Source: Chamaelirium japonicum
Taxonomy: Eukaryota; Streptophyta; Magnoliopsida; Liliales; Melanthiaceae
DNA: 64,000 nt
Assembly: GCA_947650365.1 (NCBI GenBank)
Contig: OX393551.1
Location: 91,734,697 to 91,798,696 of the forward strand
Reading direction: 5' to 3'
Shown here: one piece after another, positions 12,620-26,251 of the stretch
How the letters are laid out: each line of letters begins with the position of its first letter
Numbering within the stretch: the stretch's first letter is position 1
Notes under the pieces: generated by a model
What the model was told of the DNA's origin: nothing
The model's input: only the letters and a program-made list of their open reading frames with translations
Database searches by the model: none
Translations under genes and position numbers: made by a program

Positions 12620-14478
12620 CCATTCTATTTCATTCGTACGATCCATTCTAATTCATTCGCACGATCCATTCTAATTCATTCATACGATCCATTCTTTCGT
12701 ACGATTCGTTCTAATTCATTCACAAGATCCATTCTAATACATTCGCAAGATCCATTCTAATTCCTTCGTACGATCCATTCTAATTCATTCGTACGATCCA
12801 TTCTAATTCATTCGCACGATCCATTCTAATTCATTCATACAATCCATTCTAATTCCTTTGCACGAATGTATCCATTCTAATTCATTCGTACGATCCATTC
12901 TAATTCATTAGCAATATCCATTCTATTTCATTCGTACGATCCATTCTAATTCCTTCGTATGATCCATTCTAATTCATTCGTACGGTATGATTCATTCTAA
13001 TTCATTCGTACGATTCATTCTAATTGCATCCATTCTAATTCATTCGTACGATCCATTCTAATTCATTCGTACGATCCATTCTAATTCATTCGTACGATTC
13101 ATTCTAATTCAATCCATTCTAATTCATTCGTACGATCCATTCTTACTCATTCGTACTATCCATTCTAATTCATTCGCACGAATGAATCCATTCTAAATCA
13201 TTCGTATGATCCATTCTAATTCATTCGCATGAATGTATCCATTCTAATTCATTCGTACGATCCATTCTATCTCATTCGTACAATCCAGTCTATTTCATTC
13301 GTACGATCCATTCTAATTCATTACTACGATCCATTCTAATTCATTCGTACGATCCATTCTAATTCATTCACACGATCCATTCTAATTCATTCATACGATC
13401 CATTCTAATTCATTCGTACGATCTATTCTATTTTATTCGTACAATCCATTCTTACTCAATCGTATGATCCATTCTAATCCATTCGCACAATCTATTCTAA
13501 TTCATTCGTACGATCCATTCTAACTCATTCATACGATCCATTCTAATTTATTCGCACGATCCATTCTAATTCATTCATACGATCCATTCTAATTCATTCA
13601 TATGATCCATTCTAATTCCTTCGTACGATCCATTCTATTTCATTCGTATGATCCATTCTAATTCATTCATACGATCCATTCGTATCCATTCTAATTCATT
13701 CGTACGATCCATTCTAATTCATTCGTACGATCCATTCTAATTCCTTCGTACGATCCATTCTAATTCATTCGTACGATCCATTCTAATTCATTCGCACGAT
13801 CCATTCTAATTCATTCGCACGATCCATTCTAATTCATTCGTACGATCCATTCTAATTCATTCATACGATCCATTCTAATTTATTCGCACGATCCATTCTA
13901 ATTCATTCATACGATCCATTATAATTCATTCATATGATCCATTTTAATTCCTTCGTACGATCCATTCTATTTCATTCGTACGATCCATTCTAATTCATTC
14001 ATACAATCTATTCGTATCCATTCTAATTCATTCGTACGATCCATTCTAATTCATTCGTACGATCAATTCTAATTCCTTCGTACGATCCATTCTAATTCAT
14101 TCGTACGATCCATTCTAAATCATTCGCACGATCCAGATCCATTCTAATTCATTCATACGATCCATTCTAATTCATTCGTACGATCTATTCTATTTCATTC
14201 GTACAATCCATTCTTATTCAATCGTATGATCCATTCTAATCCATTCGCACAATCTATTCTAATTCATTCGTACGATCCATTCTAATTCTTTCGTACAATC
14301 CATTCTAATTCATTCGCACGATCCATTCGCATTCACTCAAACGATCCATTCTAATTCATTCATATGATCCATTCTAATTTATTCGCACGAATGTATCCAT
14401 TCTAATTCATTCGTACGATCCATTCTAATTCATTCGTACGATCCATTCTTACTCATTCGTACGATCCATTCTAATTCA
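12620..14478 (-). repeat. Reverse monomer block
   Basis: A 1.86-kb R block following the GGATACATTCGTGCGAATCC junction. It contains the copy-B segment 12983-13930. Confidence 0.94.
12983..13930 (-). repeat. Dispersed 0.9-kb segment, copy B
   Basis: Partner of 1981-2910. It has one monomer more than copy A between CGGTATG and CAATCCAG, and one fewer between CATTACTACG and CAATCCATT. Both are 23-bp indels, which suggests slippage or unequal exchange after the copying event. Confidence 0.85.
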
Positions 14479-15043
14479 TCGTGCGAATAAATTAGAATGG
14501 ATCGTATGAATGAATTAGAATAGATCGTACGAATGAATTAGAATGGATTGTACGAATCAATTAGAATGGATACATTCGTGCGAATGAATTAGAATGGATC
14601 GTATGAATGAATTAGATTGGATCGTATGCATGAATTAGAATGGATCGTGCGAATGAATTAGAATGGATCGTACGAATGAATTAGAATGGATCGAACGGAT
14701 GAATTAGAATGGATACATTCGTGCAAAAGAATTAGAATGGATTGTATGAATGAATTAGAATGGATCGTGCGAATGAATTAGAATGGTTCGTACGAATGAA
14801 TTAGAATGGATACATTCGTACGAATGAATTAGAATGGATCGTATGAATGAATTAGATTGGACCGTATGCATGAATTAGAATGGATCGTGCGAATGAATTA
14901 GAATGGATCGTACGAATGAATTAGAATGGATCGAACGAATGAATTAGAATGGATCGTACGAATGAGTAAGAATGGATCGTACGAATGAATTAGAATGGAT
15001 CGTACGAATGAATTAGAATGGATCGTACGAATGAATTCGAATG
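14479..15043 (+). repeat. Forward monomer block
   Basis: Contains two similar stretches (about 14578-14700 and 14810-14945), each with GATTGGATCGTATGCATG or a near variant followed by GATCGAACG. They are a local duplication at about 250 bp spacing. The block ends GAATTCGAATGTATCC. Confidence 0.92.
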
Positions 15044-15673
15044 TATCCATTCTTATTCATTCATACGATCCGTTCTATCTCATTCGTACAATCCATTCTA
15101 ATTCATTCGTACGATGCATTCTAATTCATTTGCACGATCCATTCTATCTCATTCGTACAATCCATTCTAATTCAATCCATTCTAATTCATTCGTACGATC
15201 CATTCTAATTCATTCGTACGATCCATTCTAATTCATTCATACGATTTTTTCTAATTCAATCCATTCTAATTCATTCGTACGATCCATTCTTACTCATTCG
15301 TACGATCCATTCTAATTCATTCGCACGAATGAATCCATTCTAATTAATTCGTATGATCCATTATAATTCATTCGCATGAATGTATCCATTCTAATTCATT
15401 CGTACGATCCATTCTATCTCATTCGTACAATCCATTCTATTTCATTCGTACGATCCATTCTAATTCATTCGCACGATCCATTCTACTCATTCGTACGATC
15501 CATTCTAATTCATTCGCACGAATGAATCCATTCTAATTCATTCGTATGATCCATTCTAATTCATTCGTACAATCCATTCTATTTCATTCGTACGATCCAT
15601 TCTTACTCATTCGTACGATCCATTCGTATCCATTCTAATTCATTCGTACGATCCATTCTAATTCATTCGCACG
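15044..15673 (-). repeat. Reverse monomer block
   Basis: R monomers. The stretch from about 15482 (CTACTCATTCG) to CATTCGTATCC near 15624 matches the 290-bp unit at 61100-61630. A 78-codon frame at 14995-15231 crosses the F-to-R junction and reads only satellite. Confidence 0.92.
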
Positions 15674-16573
15674 AATGAGTAAGAATGGATCGTACGAATG
15701 AAATAGAATGGATTGAATTAGAATGAATCGTACGAATGAATTAGAATGAATCATACCGTACGAATGAATTAGAATGGATCATACGAAGAAATTAGAATGG
15801 ATCGTACGAATGAATTAGAATGCATCGTACGAACGAATTAGAATGGATCATACGAAGGAATTAGAATGGATCGTACGAAGGAATTAGAATGGATAGTACG
15901 ATTGAGTAAGAATGGAGTGTACGAATGAAATAGAATAGATCGTACGAATGAATTAGTATGGATCGTATGAATGAATTAGAATGGATCGTGCGAATGAATT
16001 AGAATGGATCGTACGAATGAATTAGAATAGATTGTGCGAATGAATTAGAATGGATCGTACGAATGAATTAGAATGGATCGTACGAATGAATTAGAATGGA
16101 TCGTATGAATGAATTAGAATGGATCGTGCGAATGAAATAGAATGGATTGTACGAATGAATTAGAATGGATCGTGCAAATGAATTAGAATGGATCGTACGA
16201 ATGAATTAGAATAGATCGTACGAATGAATTAGAATGGATAATGCTAATGAATTAGAATTGATCGTACGAATGAATTAGAATAGATTATGCGAATGAATTA
16301 GAATGGATCGTACGAATGAATTGGAATGGATACATTCGTGCGAATGAATTAGAATGGATCGTATGAATGAATTTGAGTGGATACATTCGTACAAATGAAT
16401 TAGGATGGATCGTATGAATGAATTAGAGTGGATACATTCGTACGAATGAATTAGAATAGATTGTGCGAATGAATTAGAATGGATCGTACGAATGAATTAG
16501 AATGGATTGTACGAATGAATTAGAATGGATCGTGCGAATGAATTAGAATGGATCGTATGAATGAAATAGAATG
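15674..16573 (+). repeat. Forward monomer block
   Basis: Begins with a CATACCGTACG unit near 15752. From about 16240 it is the left part of the 5.5-kb-spaced duplicate. Confidence 0.93.
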
Positions 16574-16810
16574 GATTCGCACGAATGTATCCATTCTAAT
16601 TCATTCGTACGATCCATTCTAATTCATTCGCACGATCCATTCTAAGTCATTCGCACGAATGTATCCATTCTAATTCATTCGTATGATCCATTCTAATTCA
16701 TTCATACGAATGAATTAGAATGGATACATTCGTGCGAATGAATTAGAATGGATCGTGCGAATGAATTAGAATGGATCGTACGATTGAATTAGAATGGATA
16801 CATTCGTGCG
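16574..16810. repeat. 237-bp inversion cassette 1 (form A)
   Basis: Runs from GATTCGCACGAATGTATCC to the first base before AATCCATTC. An R arm extends to about 16707 and an F arm follows. The 27-bp segment at 16681-16707 has its core as GATCCATTC…, defined here as form A. Confidence 0.9.
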
Positions 16811-17092
16811 AATCCATTCTATTTCATTCGTACGATCCATTCTAATTCATTTGCACGATCCATTCTAATTCATTCATACGATCCATTCTATTTCATTCGT
16901 ATGATCCATTCTAATTCATTCGTACGGTATGATTCATTCTAATTCATTCGTACGATTCATTCTAATTCAATCCATTCTAATTCATTCATACGATCCATTC
17001 TAATTCATTCGTACGATCCATTCTAATTCCTTCGTACGATCCATTCTAATTCATTCGTACGATCCATTCTAATTCATTCGCACGATCCATTG
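16811..17092 (-). repeat. Reverse block after cassette 1
   Basis: R monomers containing CGTACGGTATGATTC at 16921. They end CCATTGAATTAGAATGG, where a one-monomer F island (about 17093-17117) follows. The same island lies at 22575-22600. Confidence 0.92.
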
Positions 17093-17117
17093 AATTAGAA
17101 TGGATACATTCGTGCGA

Positions 17118-19620
17118 ATCCATTCTATTTTATTCATACGATCCATTCTAATTCATTCGCACGATCCATTCTAATTCATTCATACGATCCATTCTATTTC
17201 ATTCGTACGATCCATTCTAATTCATTCGTACGATCCATTCTAATTCATTCTAATTCATTCGTACGATCCATTCTAATTCATTCGTACGATCCATTCTAAT
17301 TCCTTCGTACGATCCATTCTAATTCATTCGAACGATCCATTCTAAGTCATTCGTACGATCCATTCTAATTCATTCGTATGATCCATTCTAATTCATTCAC
17401 ACAATCCATTCTAATTCATTAATACGATCCAATCTAATTCATTCATACGATCCATTCTAATTCATTCGTACGATCCATTCTAATTCATTCGCACGATCCA
17501 TTCTAATTCATTCGAACGATCCATTCTATTTCATTCGTACGATTCATTCTTACTCATTCGTACGATCCATTCTAATTCCTTCGAATGATCCATTCGTATT
17601 CATTCGTACGGTATGATTCATTCTAATTCATTCGTACGATTCATTCTAATTCAATCCATTCTAATTCATTCGTACGATCCATTCTAATTCATTCGTACTA
17701 TCCATTCTAATTCATTCGTACGATTCATTCTAATTCAATCCATTCTAATTCATTCGTACGATCCATTCTTACTCATTCGTACGATCCATTCTAATTCATT
17801 CGCATGAATGAATCCATTCTAATTCAATCGTATACTCCATTCTAATTCATTCGCATGAATGTATCCATTCTAATTCATTCGTACGATCCATTCTATCTCA
17901 TTCGTACAATCCATTCTATTTCATTCGTACAATCCATTCTAATTCATTCGCACGATCCATTCTAATTCATTCGCATGATCCATTCTAATTCATTCGTACA
18001 ATCGATTCTAATTCATTCATACGATCCATTCTAATTCATTCGCACGAATGTATCCATTCTAATTCATTCGTACGATCCATTCTAATTCATTCGCACAATC
18101 CATTCTAATTCATTAATACGATCCAATCTAATTCATTCATACGATCTATTCTAATTCATTCGCACGAATATATCCTTTCTAATTCATTCGTACGATCCAT
18201 TCTAATTAATTCGCACAATCTATTCTAATTCATTCGAACGATCCATTCTAATTCATTCGTGCGAATCCATTCTATTTCATTCGTACGATCCATTCTAATT
18301 CATTCGCACGATCCATTCTAATTCATTCATACGATCCATTCTATTTCATTCGTACGATCCATTCTAATTCATTAGTACAATCCATTCTAATTCAATCCAT
18401 TCTAATTCATTCGTACGATCCATTCTTACTCATTCGTACGATCATTCTAATTCGTTCGTATGTATCCATTCTAATTCATTCATACGATCCATTCTAATTC
18501 TACGATCCATTCTTACTCATTCGTATTATCCATTTTAATTCATTTACACGAATGTATCAACTCTAATTCAGTCGTATGATCCATTCTAATTCATTCGCAC
18601 GAATGTATCCATTCTAATTCATTCGTACGATCATACGAATGAATTCGTACGATCCATTCTAATTCATTCGTATGATCCATTCTAATTCATTCGCACGATC
18701 CATTCTAATTCATTAATACGATCCAATCTAATTCATTCATACGATCTGTTCTAATTCATTCGCACGAATATATCCTTTCTAATTCATTCGTACGATCCAA
18801 ATTCATTTATCCGTACGATCTATTCTATTTCATTCATACGATCCATTCTTGTCGTACGATCCATTCTAATTCAATCCATTCTAATTCATTCGTACGATCT
18901 ATTCTAATTCATTCGTACGATCCATTCTAATTCATTCGTACGATTCATTCTAATTCAATCCAGTCTAATTCATTCGTACGATCCATTCTATTTCATTCGT
19001 ACGATCCATTCTTACTCATTCGTACGATCCATTCGTATCCATTCTAATTCATTCGTACGATCTATTCTAATTCATTCGTACGATCCATTCTAATTCCTTC
19101 GTACGATCCATTCTAATTCATTCGTACGATCCATTCTAATTCATTCGCACGATCCATTCTAATTCATTCGTACGATCCATTCTATTTCATTCATACGATC
19201 CATTCTAATTCATTCATACGATCTATTCTAATTCTTTCGCACGAATGTATCCATTCTAATTCATTCGTACGATCCATTCTAATTCATTCGCACGATCCAT
19301 TCTAGTTCATTCATACAATCCATTCTAATTCTTTTGCACGAATGTATCCATTCTAATTCATTCGTTCGATCCATTCTAATTCATTCGTACGATCCATTCT
19401 AATTCATTCGCACGATCCATTCTAATTCATGCATACGATCCATTCTAATTCGTTTGTACGATCCTTTCTAATTCCTTCGTACGATCCATTCTATTTCATT
19501 CGTATGACCCATTCTAATTCATAAGTACGATCCATTCTAATTCCTTCGTACGATCCATTCTAATTCCTTCGTACGATCCATTCTAATTCATTCGTACGAT
19601 CCATTCTAATTCCTTCGTAC
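17118..19620 (-). repeat. Long reverse monomer block
   Basis: A 2.5-kb R block. It has a second CGTACGGTATG unit near 17606 and a half-monomer flip near 18630-18647 (ACGATCATACGAATGAATTCG). The string CATTTATCCGTACG near 18803 recurs near 5102 and 53658. It ends in a perfect dyad, CATTCGTACGAATG-like (CCTTCGTACGAATG). Confidence 0.94.
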
Positions 19621-20378
19621 GAATGAATTAGAATGGATCATACGAAGGAATTAGAATGGATCGTACGAATGAATTAGAATAGATCGTTTGAATGAATTAG
19701 AATGGATCGTACTTATGAATTAGAATGGGTCGTTTGAGTGAATGCGAATGGATCGTGCGAATGAATTAGAATGGATCTTGCGAATGAATTAGAATGGATC
19801 GTACGAATGAGTAAGAATGGATCGTACGAATGAAATAGAATGGATCGTACGAATGAATTAGAATGGATCGTACGAATGACTTAGAATGGATCGTTCGAAT
19901 GAATTAGAATGGATCGTACTAAGGAATTAGAATGGATCGTACGAATGAATTAGAATGGATCGTACGAATGAATTAGAATGGATCGTACGAATGAAATAGA
20001 ATGGATCGTATGAATGAATTAGAATGGATCGTGCGAATGAATTAGAATGGATCGTACGAATGAAATAGAATGGATTCGCACGAATGTATCCGTTCTAATT
20101 CAATGGATCGTGCGAATGAATTAGAATGGATCGTACGAATGAATTAGAATGGATCGTACGAAGGAATTAGAATGGATCGTATGAATGAATTAGAATGGAT
20201 CGTACGAATGAATTAGAATGGATTGAATTAGAATGAATCGTACGAATGAATTAGAATGAATCATACCGTACGAATGAATTAGAATGGATCATACGAATGA
20301 AATAGAATGGATCGTATGAATGAATTAGAATGGATCGTGCAAATGAATTAGAATAGATCGTACGAATGAAATAGAATG
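19621..20378 (+). repeat. Forward monomer block
   Basis: F monomers with a short R island at about 20082-20101 (ATGTATCCGTTCTAATTCAA). A matching island occurs at 62830-62848. A CATACCGTACG unit lies near 20270. Confidence 0.92.
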
Positions 20379-20615
20379 GATTCGCACGAATGTATCCATT
20401 CTAATTCATTCGTACGATCCATTCTAATTCATTCGCACGATCCATTCTAATTCATTCGCACGAATGTATCCATTTTAATTCATTCGTATGAATGAATTAG
20501 AATGGATCATACGAATGAATTAGAATGGATACATTCGTGCGAATGACTTAGAATGGATCGTGCGAATGAATTAGAATGGATCGTTCGAATGAATTAGAAT
20601 GGATACATTCGTGCG
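20379..20615. repeat. 237-bp inversion cassette 2 (form B)
   Basis: Same ends and same length as cassette 1. The 27 bp at 20486-20512 are the reverse complement of the matching 27 bp in cassette 1: GTATGAATG…GATCATAC instead of GTATGATCC…CATTCATAC. Confidence 0.9.
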
Positions 20616-21308
20616 AATCCATTCTATTTCATTCGTACGATCCATTCTAATTCATTCGCACGATCCATTCTAATTCATTCATACGATCCATTCTAATTCA
20701 TTCGTACGATCCATTCTAATTCATTCGCACAATCTATTCTAATTCATTCGTACGAATGTATCCACTCTAATTCATTCATATGATCCATCCTAATTCATTT
20801 GTACGAATGTATCCACTCTAATTCATTCATACGATCCATTCTAATTCATTCGCACGAATGTATCCATTCTAATTCATTCGTACGATCCATTCTATCTCAT
20901 TCGTACAATCCATTCTATTTCATTCGTACGATCCATTCTAATTCATTCGCACGATCCATTCTAATTCATTCATACGATCTATTCTAATTCTTTTCGCACG
21001 AATGTATCCATTCTAATTCATTCGTACGATCCATTCTAATTCATTCGCACGATCCATTCTAATTCATTCATACAATCCATTCTATTTTATTCGTACGATC
21101 CATTCTAATTTATTCGTATGATCCATTCTAATTCATTCGCATGAATGTATCCATTCTAATTCATTCGTACGATCCATTCTATCTCATTCGTACGATCTAT
21201 TCTAATTCATTCATTCATACGATCCATTCTATTTCATTCGTACGATCCATTTTTACTCATTCGTACGATCCATTCTAGTTCATTCGCACGATTCATTCTA
21301 ATTCATTC
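20616..21308 (-). repeat. Reverse monomer block
   Basis: R monomers. The stretch 20741-21015 is an inverted copy of 60182-60455. The block ends CATTCGTGCGAAAG. Confidence 0.93.
20741..21015 (-). repeat. Segment with inverted partner 39 kb away
   Basis: The reverse complement of 60182-60455 matches this stretch mark for mark: GTATCCACTC, CATCCTAATTC, TTTGTACGAATG, a second GTATCCACTC, CTATCTCATTCGTACAATCC and CTATTTC. The 62-codon frames read through the two copies differ at only two residues. Confidence 0.9.
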
Positions 21309-22057
21309 GTGCGAAAGAATTAGAATAGATCGTATGAATGAATTAGAATGGATCGTATGAATGAAATAGAATGGATCGTACGAATGAATTAGAATGGATC
21401 GTGCGAATGAATTAGAATGGATCTTACGAATGAATTAGAATGGATACATTCGTGCGAAAGAATTAGAATAGATCGTATGAATGAATTAGAATGGATCGTA
21501 TGAATGAAATAGAGTGGATCGTACGAATGAATTAGAATGGATCGTGCGAATGAATTAGAATGGATCGTACGAATGAAATACAATGGATCGTACGAAGGAA
21601 TTAGAATGGATTGAATTAGAATGAATCGTACGAATGAATTAGAATGAATCATACCGTACGAATGAATTAGAATGGATCGTGCGAATGAATTAGAATGGAT
21701 CATGCTAATGAATTAGAATTGATCGTACGAATGAATTAGAATAGATTGTGCGAATGAATTAGAATGGATCGTACGAATGAATTGGAATGGATACATTCGT
21801 GCGAATGAATTAGAATGGATCGTATGAATGAATTAGAGTGGATACATTCGTACAAATGAATTAGGATGGATCGTATGAATGAATTAGAGTGGATACATTC
21901 GTACGAATGAATTAGAATAGATTGTGCGAATGGATTAGAATGGATCGTACGAATGAATTAGAATGGATCATACGAATGAATTAGAATGGATCGTATGAAT
22001 GAATTAGAATGGATTGTGTGAATGAATTAGAATTGATCGTACGAATGAAATAGAATG
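21309..22057 (+). repeat. Forward monomer block
   Basis: An F block in which a stretch with CGTGCGAAAGAATTAGAATAG appears twice (about 21308 and 21450). The opposite strand carries the longest open frame of the window (21389-21703, 104 codons). Confidence 0.93.
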
Positions 22058-22870
22058 GATTCGCACGAATGTATCCATTCTAATTCATTCGTACGATCCA
22101 TTCTAATTCATTCGCACGATCCATTCTAAGTCATTCGCACGAATGTATCCATTCTAATTCATTCGTATGATCCATTCTAATTCATTCATACGAATGAATT
22201 AGAATGGATACATTCGTGCGAATGAATTAGAATGGATCGTGCGAATGAATTAGAATGGATCGTACGAATGAATTAGAATGAATACATTCGTGCAAATCCA
22301 TTCTATTTCATTCGTACGATCCATTCTAATTCATTCGCACGATCCATTCTAATTCATTCATACGATCCATTCTATTTCATTCGTATGATCCATTCTAATT
22401 CATTCGTACGGTATGATTCATTCTAATTCATTCGTACGATTCATTCTAATTTAATCCATTCTAATTCATTCGTACGATCCATTCTAATTCATTCGTACGA
22501 TCCATTCTAATTCCTTCGTACGATCCATTCTAATTCATTCGTACGATCCATTCTAATTCATTCGCACGATCCATTGAATTAGAATGGATACATTCGTACG
22601 AATCCATTCTATTTCATTCGTACGATCCATTCTAATTCATTCGCACGATCCATTCTAATTCATTCATACGATCCATTCTATTTCATTCGTACGATCCATT
22701 CTAATTCATTCGTACGATCCATTCTAATTCATTCTAATTCATTCGTACGATCCATTCTAATTCATTCGTACGATCCATTCTAATTCCTTCGTACGATCCA
22801 TTCTAATTCATTCGAACGATCCATTCTAAGTCATTCGTACGATCCATTCTAATTCATTCGTACGATCCAT
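21702..22870. repeat. 1.15-kb mixed-strand segment, copy B
   Basis: Partner of 16241-17388. Similarity is lost near TTTTATTTC at about 22870. Confidence 0.88.
22058..22294. repeat. 237-bp inversion cassette 3 (form A)
   Basis: Form A, with the 27-bp core starting at 22165. It lies within the duplicate of cassette 1, so it is not an independent insertion. Confidence 0.9.
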
Positions 22871-23069
22871 TTTATTTCATTCGTACGATCCATTCTTACT
22901 CATTCGTACGATCCATTCTAATTCTTTCGCAAGATCCATTCTAATTCATTCGCACGATCCAGTCGCATTCACTCAAACGACCCATTCTAATTCATAAGTA
23001 CGATCCATTCTAATTCATTCAAACGATCCATTCTAATTCATTCGTACGATCCATTCTAATTCATTCGTA
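22295..23069 (-). repeat. Reverse monomer block
   Basis: R monomers with CGTACGGTATG at 22405 and a one-monomer F island near 22575-22600. The block ends in the dyad CATTCGTACGAAGG. Confidence 0.93.
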
Positions 23070-25199
23070 CGAAGGAATTAGAATGGATCGTACGAATGAA
23101 TTAGAATGGATCGTACAAATGAATTAGAATGGATCGTACGAAGGAATTAGAATGGATCGTACGAAGGAATTAGAATGGATCGTACTTATGAATTAGAATG
23201 GGTCATACGAATGAAAAAGAATGGATCGTACGAAGGAATTAGAAAGGATCGTACAAACGAATTAGAATGGATCGTATGCATAAATTAGAATGGATCGTGC
23301 GAATGAATTAGAATGGATCGTATGAATGAATTAGAATGGATCGTATGAATGAAATAGAATGGATCGTACGAATGAATTAGAATGGATCGTGCGAATGAAT
23401 TAGAATGGATCGTACGAATGAATTAGAATGGATCGTACGAAGGAATTAGAATGGATTGTATGAATGAATTAGAATGGATCGTGCGAATGAATTAGAATGG
23501 ATCGTACGAATGAATTAGAATGGATACATTCGTGCGAATGAATTACAATGGATCATACGAAGGAATTAGAATGGATCATACGAATGAATTAGAATGGATC
23601 GTACGAATGAATTAGATTGGATCATACGGATGAATTAGAATGGATACATTCGTGCGAATGAATTAGAATGGATCATACGAATGAGTAAGAATGGATCGTG
23701 CGAATGAATTAGAATGGATCATATGAATGAATTAGAATGGATCGTATGAATGAATTAGAATGGATCGTGCGAATAAATTAGAATGGATCGTATGAATGAA
23801 TTAGAATAGATTGTGCGAATGAATTAGAATGGATCGTACAAATGAATTAGAATGGATACATTCGTGCGAATGAATTAGAATGGATCGTATGAATGAATTA
23901 GAATGGATCGTACGAATGAATTAGAATAGATCGTAAAAATGAATTTAAATAGATCGTACGAATGAATTAGAATGGATCGTTTGAGTGAATTCGAATGGAT
24001 CGTGTGAATGAATTAGAATGGATCGTACGAATGAAATAGAATAGATCGTACGAATGAATTAGAATGGATCGTATGAATGAATTAGAATGGATCGTTCGAA
24101 TGAATTAGAATAGATTGTGCGAATGAATTAGAATGGATCGTACGAATGAATTAGAATGGATCGTACGAATGAATTAGAATGGATTCGTGGAATGAATTAG
24201 AATGGATCGTATGAATGAATTAGAGTGCATACATTCGTACAAATGGATTAGAATGGATCATACGAATGAATTAGAATGGATACATTCGTGCGAATGAATT
24301 AGAATGTTTCGTATGAATGAATTAGATTGGATCGTACGAATGAATTAGAATGGATCGTGCGAATGAATTAGAATGGATCATACGAATGAATTAGAATGGA
24401 TTGAATTAGAATGAATCGTACGAATGAATTAGAATGGATCGTACGAATGAATTAGAATGGATCGTACGAATGAATTAGAATAGATTGTGCGAATGAATTA
24501 GAATGGATTGTGCGAATGAATTAGAATGGATCGTACGAATGAATTAGAAAGGATACATTCGTGCGAATGAATTAGAAAGGATCGTATGAGTGTGAATGAA
24601 TTAGAATGGATCGTGCGAATGAATTACAATGGATCGTATTAATGAATTAGAATGGATCGTGCGAATGAATTAGAATGGATCGTACGAATGAGTAAGAATG
24701 GATCGTGCGAATGAATTAGAATGGATTGTACGAATGAATTAGAATAGATCATACGAATGAATTAGAATGGATCGTACGAATGAATTAGAATGGATACATT
24801 CGTGCAAAAGAATTAGAATGGATTGTATGAATGAATTAGAATGGATCGTTTGAGTGAATGCGAATGGATCGTACGAAGGAATTACAATAGATCGTACGAA
24901 TGAATTAGAATGGATCGTTTGAGTGAATGCGAATGGATCGTGCGAATGAATTAGAATGGAATGAATTAGAATGAATTGAATTAGAATGAATCGTACGAAT
25001 GAATTAGAATGGATCGTACAAATGAATTAGAATGGATCGTACGAATGAATTAGAATGGATCGTATGAATGAATTAGACTAGATTGTGCGAATGGATTAGA
25101 ATGGATCATACGATTGAGTAAGAATGGATTGTACGAATGAAATAGAATAGATCGTACGAATGAATTAGAATGGATCGTATGAATGAATTAGAATCGATC
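23070..25199 (+). repeat. Long forward monomer block
   Basis: A 2.1-kb F block. Two 29-bp-type or TTTGAGTGAATG variants (near 24600 and 24850-24930) sit among ordinary monomers. The stretch 24800-25190 resembles 8180-8560 in its order of variants (ATACATTCGTGCAAAAG, TTTGAGTGAATGCG twice, GATTGAATTAG, TAGACTAGATTGTGCG). It ends CGATCTTCTAATTC. Confidence 0.93.
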
Positions 25200-26251
25200 T
25201 TCTAATTCATTCATACGATCCATTCTAACTCATTACTACGATCCATTCTAATTCATTCGTACGATCCATTCTAATTCATTCGTACGATCCATTCTAATTC
25301 ATTCGCACAATCTAGTCTAATTCATTCTAATTCATTCGTACGATCCATTCTAATTCCTACGTATGATCCATTCTAATTCCTTCGTACGATCCATTCTAAT
25401 TCATTCGTACGATCCATTCTATTTCATTCGTACGATCCATTCTAATTCCTTCGTATGATCCATTCTAATTCATTCGTACGATTCATTCTAATTCAATCCA
25501 TTCTAATTCATTCATACGATCCATTCTAATTCATTCGTATGTATCCATTCTAATTCATTCATACGATCCATTCTTACTCATTCGTACGATCCATTCTAAT
25601 TCATTCGTTCGATCCATTCTAATTCATTCGTACGATCCATTCTAATTCATTCGCACGATCCATTCTAATTCATGCATACGATCCATTCTAATTCATTCGT
25701 ACGATCCATTCTAATTCATTCATATGATCCATTCTAATTCATTCGTATGATCTATTCTATTTCATTCGTACAATCCATTCTTACTCAATCGTATGATCCA
25801 TTCTAATCCATTCGCACAATCTATTCTAATTCATTCGTACGATCCATTATATTTCATTCGTACGATCCATTCTAATTCATACGATCCATTCTATTTCATT
25901 CATATGATCCATTTTAATTCATTCGCACGATCCATTCTAATTCATTCATACGATCCATTCTTACTCATTCGTACGATCCATTCTAATTCATTCGCACGAT
26001 CCATTCTAATTCATCCGTACGATCCATTCTATTTCATTCGTACGATCCATTCTAATTCTTTCGCACAATCAATTCTAATTCATTCGTACGATCCATTCTA
26101 ATTCATTCGCACGATCCATTCTAATTCATTCATACGATCCATTCTAATTCATTCGTACGATCCATTCTAATTTCTTCGTATGATCTATTCTAATTCCTTC
26201 GTACGATCCATTCTAATTCATTCATACGATCTATTCTAATTCTTTCGCACG
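25200..26251 (-). repeat. Reverse monomer block
   Basis: R monomers with the short unit CTAATTCATACGATCC near 25875. A 102-codon frame (25793-26101) stays open because CTATTTC or CTTACTC variants fall at the phase that would otherwise read a stop. Confidence 0.93.

Larger units (their letters stand above)
16241..17388. repeat. 1.15-kb mixed-strand segment, copy A
   Basis: Matches 21702-22870 across F and R blocks and all internal junctions. Marks are ATGCTAATG (16241 against 21702), GATTCGCACG (16574/22058), CGTACGGTATG (16921/22405), CATTCTAATTCATTCTAATTC (17236/22720) and CGAACG (17329/22813). The offset is 5,461 bp at the left and 5,484 bp for the rest, a one-monomer difference. Similarity stops near 17388. 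Confidence 0.88.

Noticed and set aside
14995..15231. 78-codon open frame on +
   Set aside because: Begins in forward monomers and crosses into reverse monomers at about 15043; the two halves are translations of opposite strands of one repeat.
16574..16810. Transposon or MITE with terminal inverted repeats as explanation of the 237-bp cassette
   Set aside because: All cassette sequence is satellite monomer, there is no target-site duplication distinguishable from the repeat, and two copies lie within a larger duplicated segment.
20799..20987. 62-codon frame, with an almost identical frame at 60202-60390 on the other strand
   Set aside because: The similarity comes from copied satellite (20741-21015 and 60182-60455), not from a conserved gene; both have only the HSNSFVRSIL-type periodic peptide.
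21389..21703. 104-codon frame on -, longest in the window
   Set aside because: Periodic satellite peptide kept open by CTATTTC-type variants; nothing else supports coding.
25793..26101. 102-codon frame on +
   Set aside because: Same periodic peptide in a reverse block; no support as a gene.
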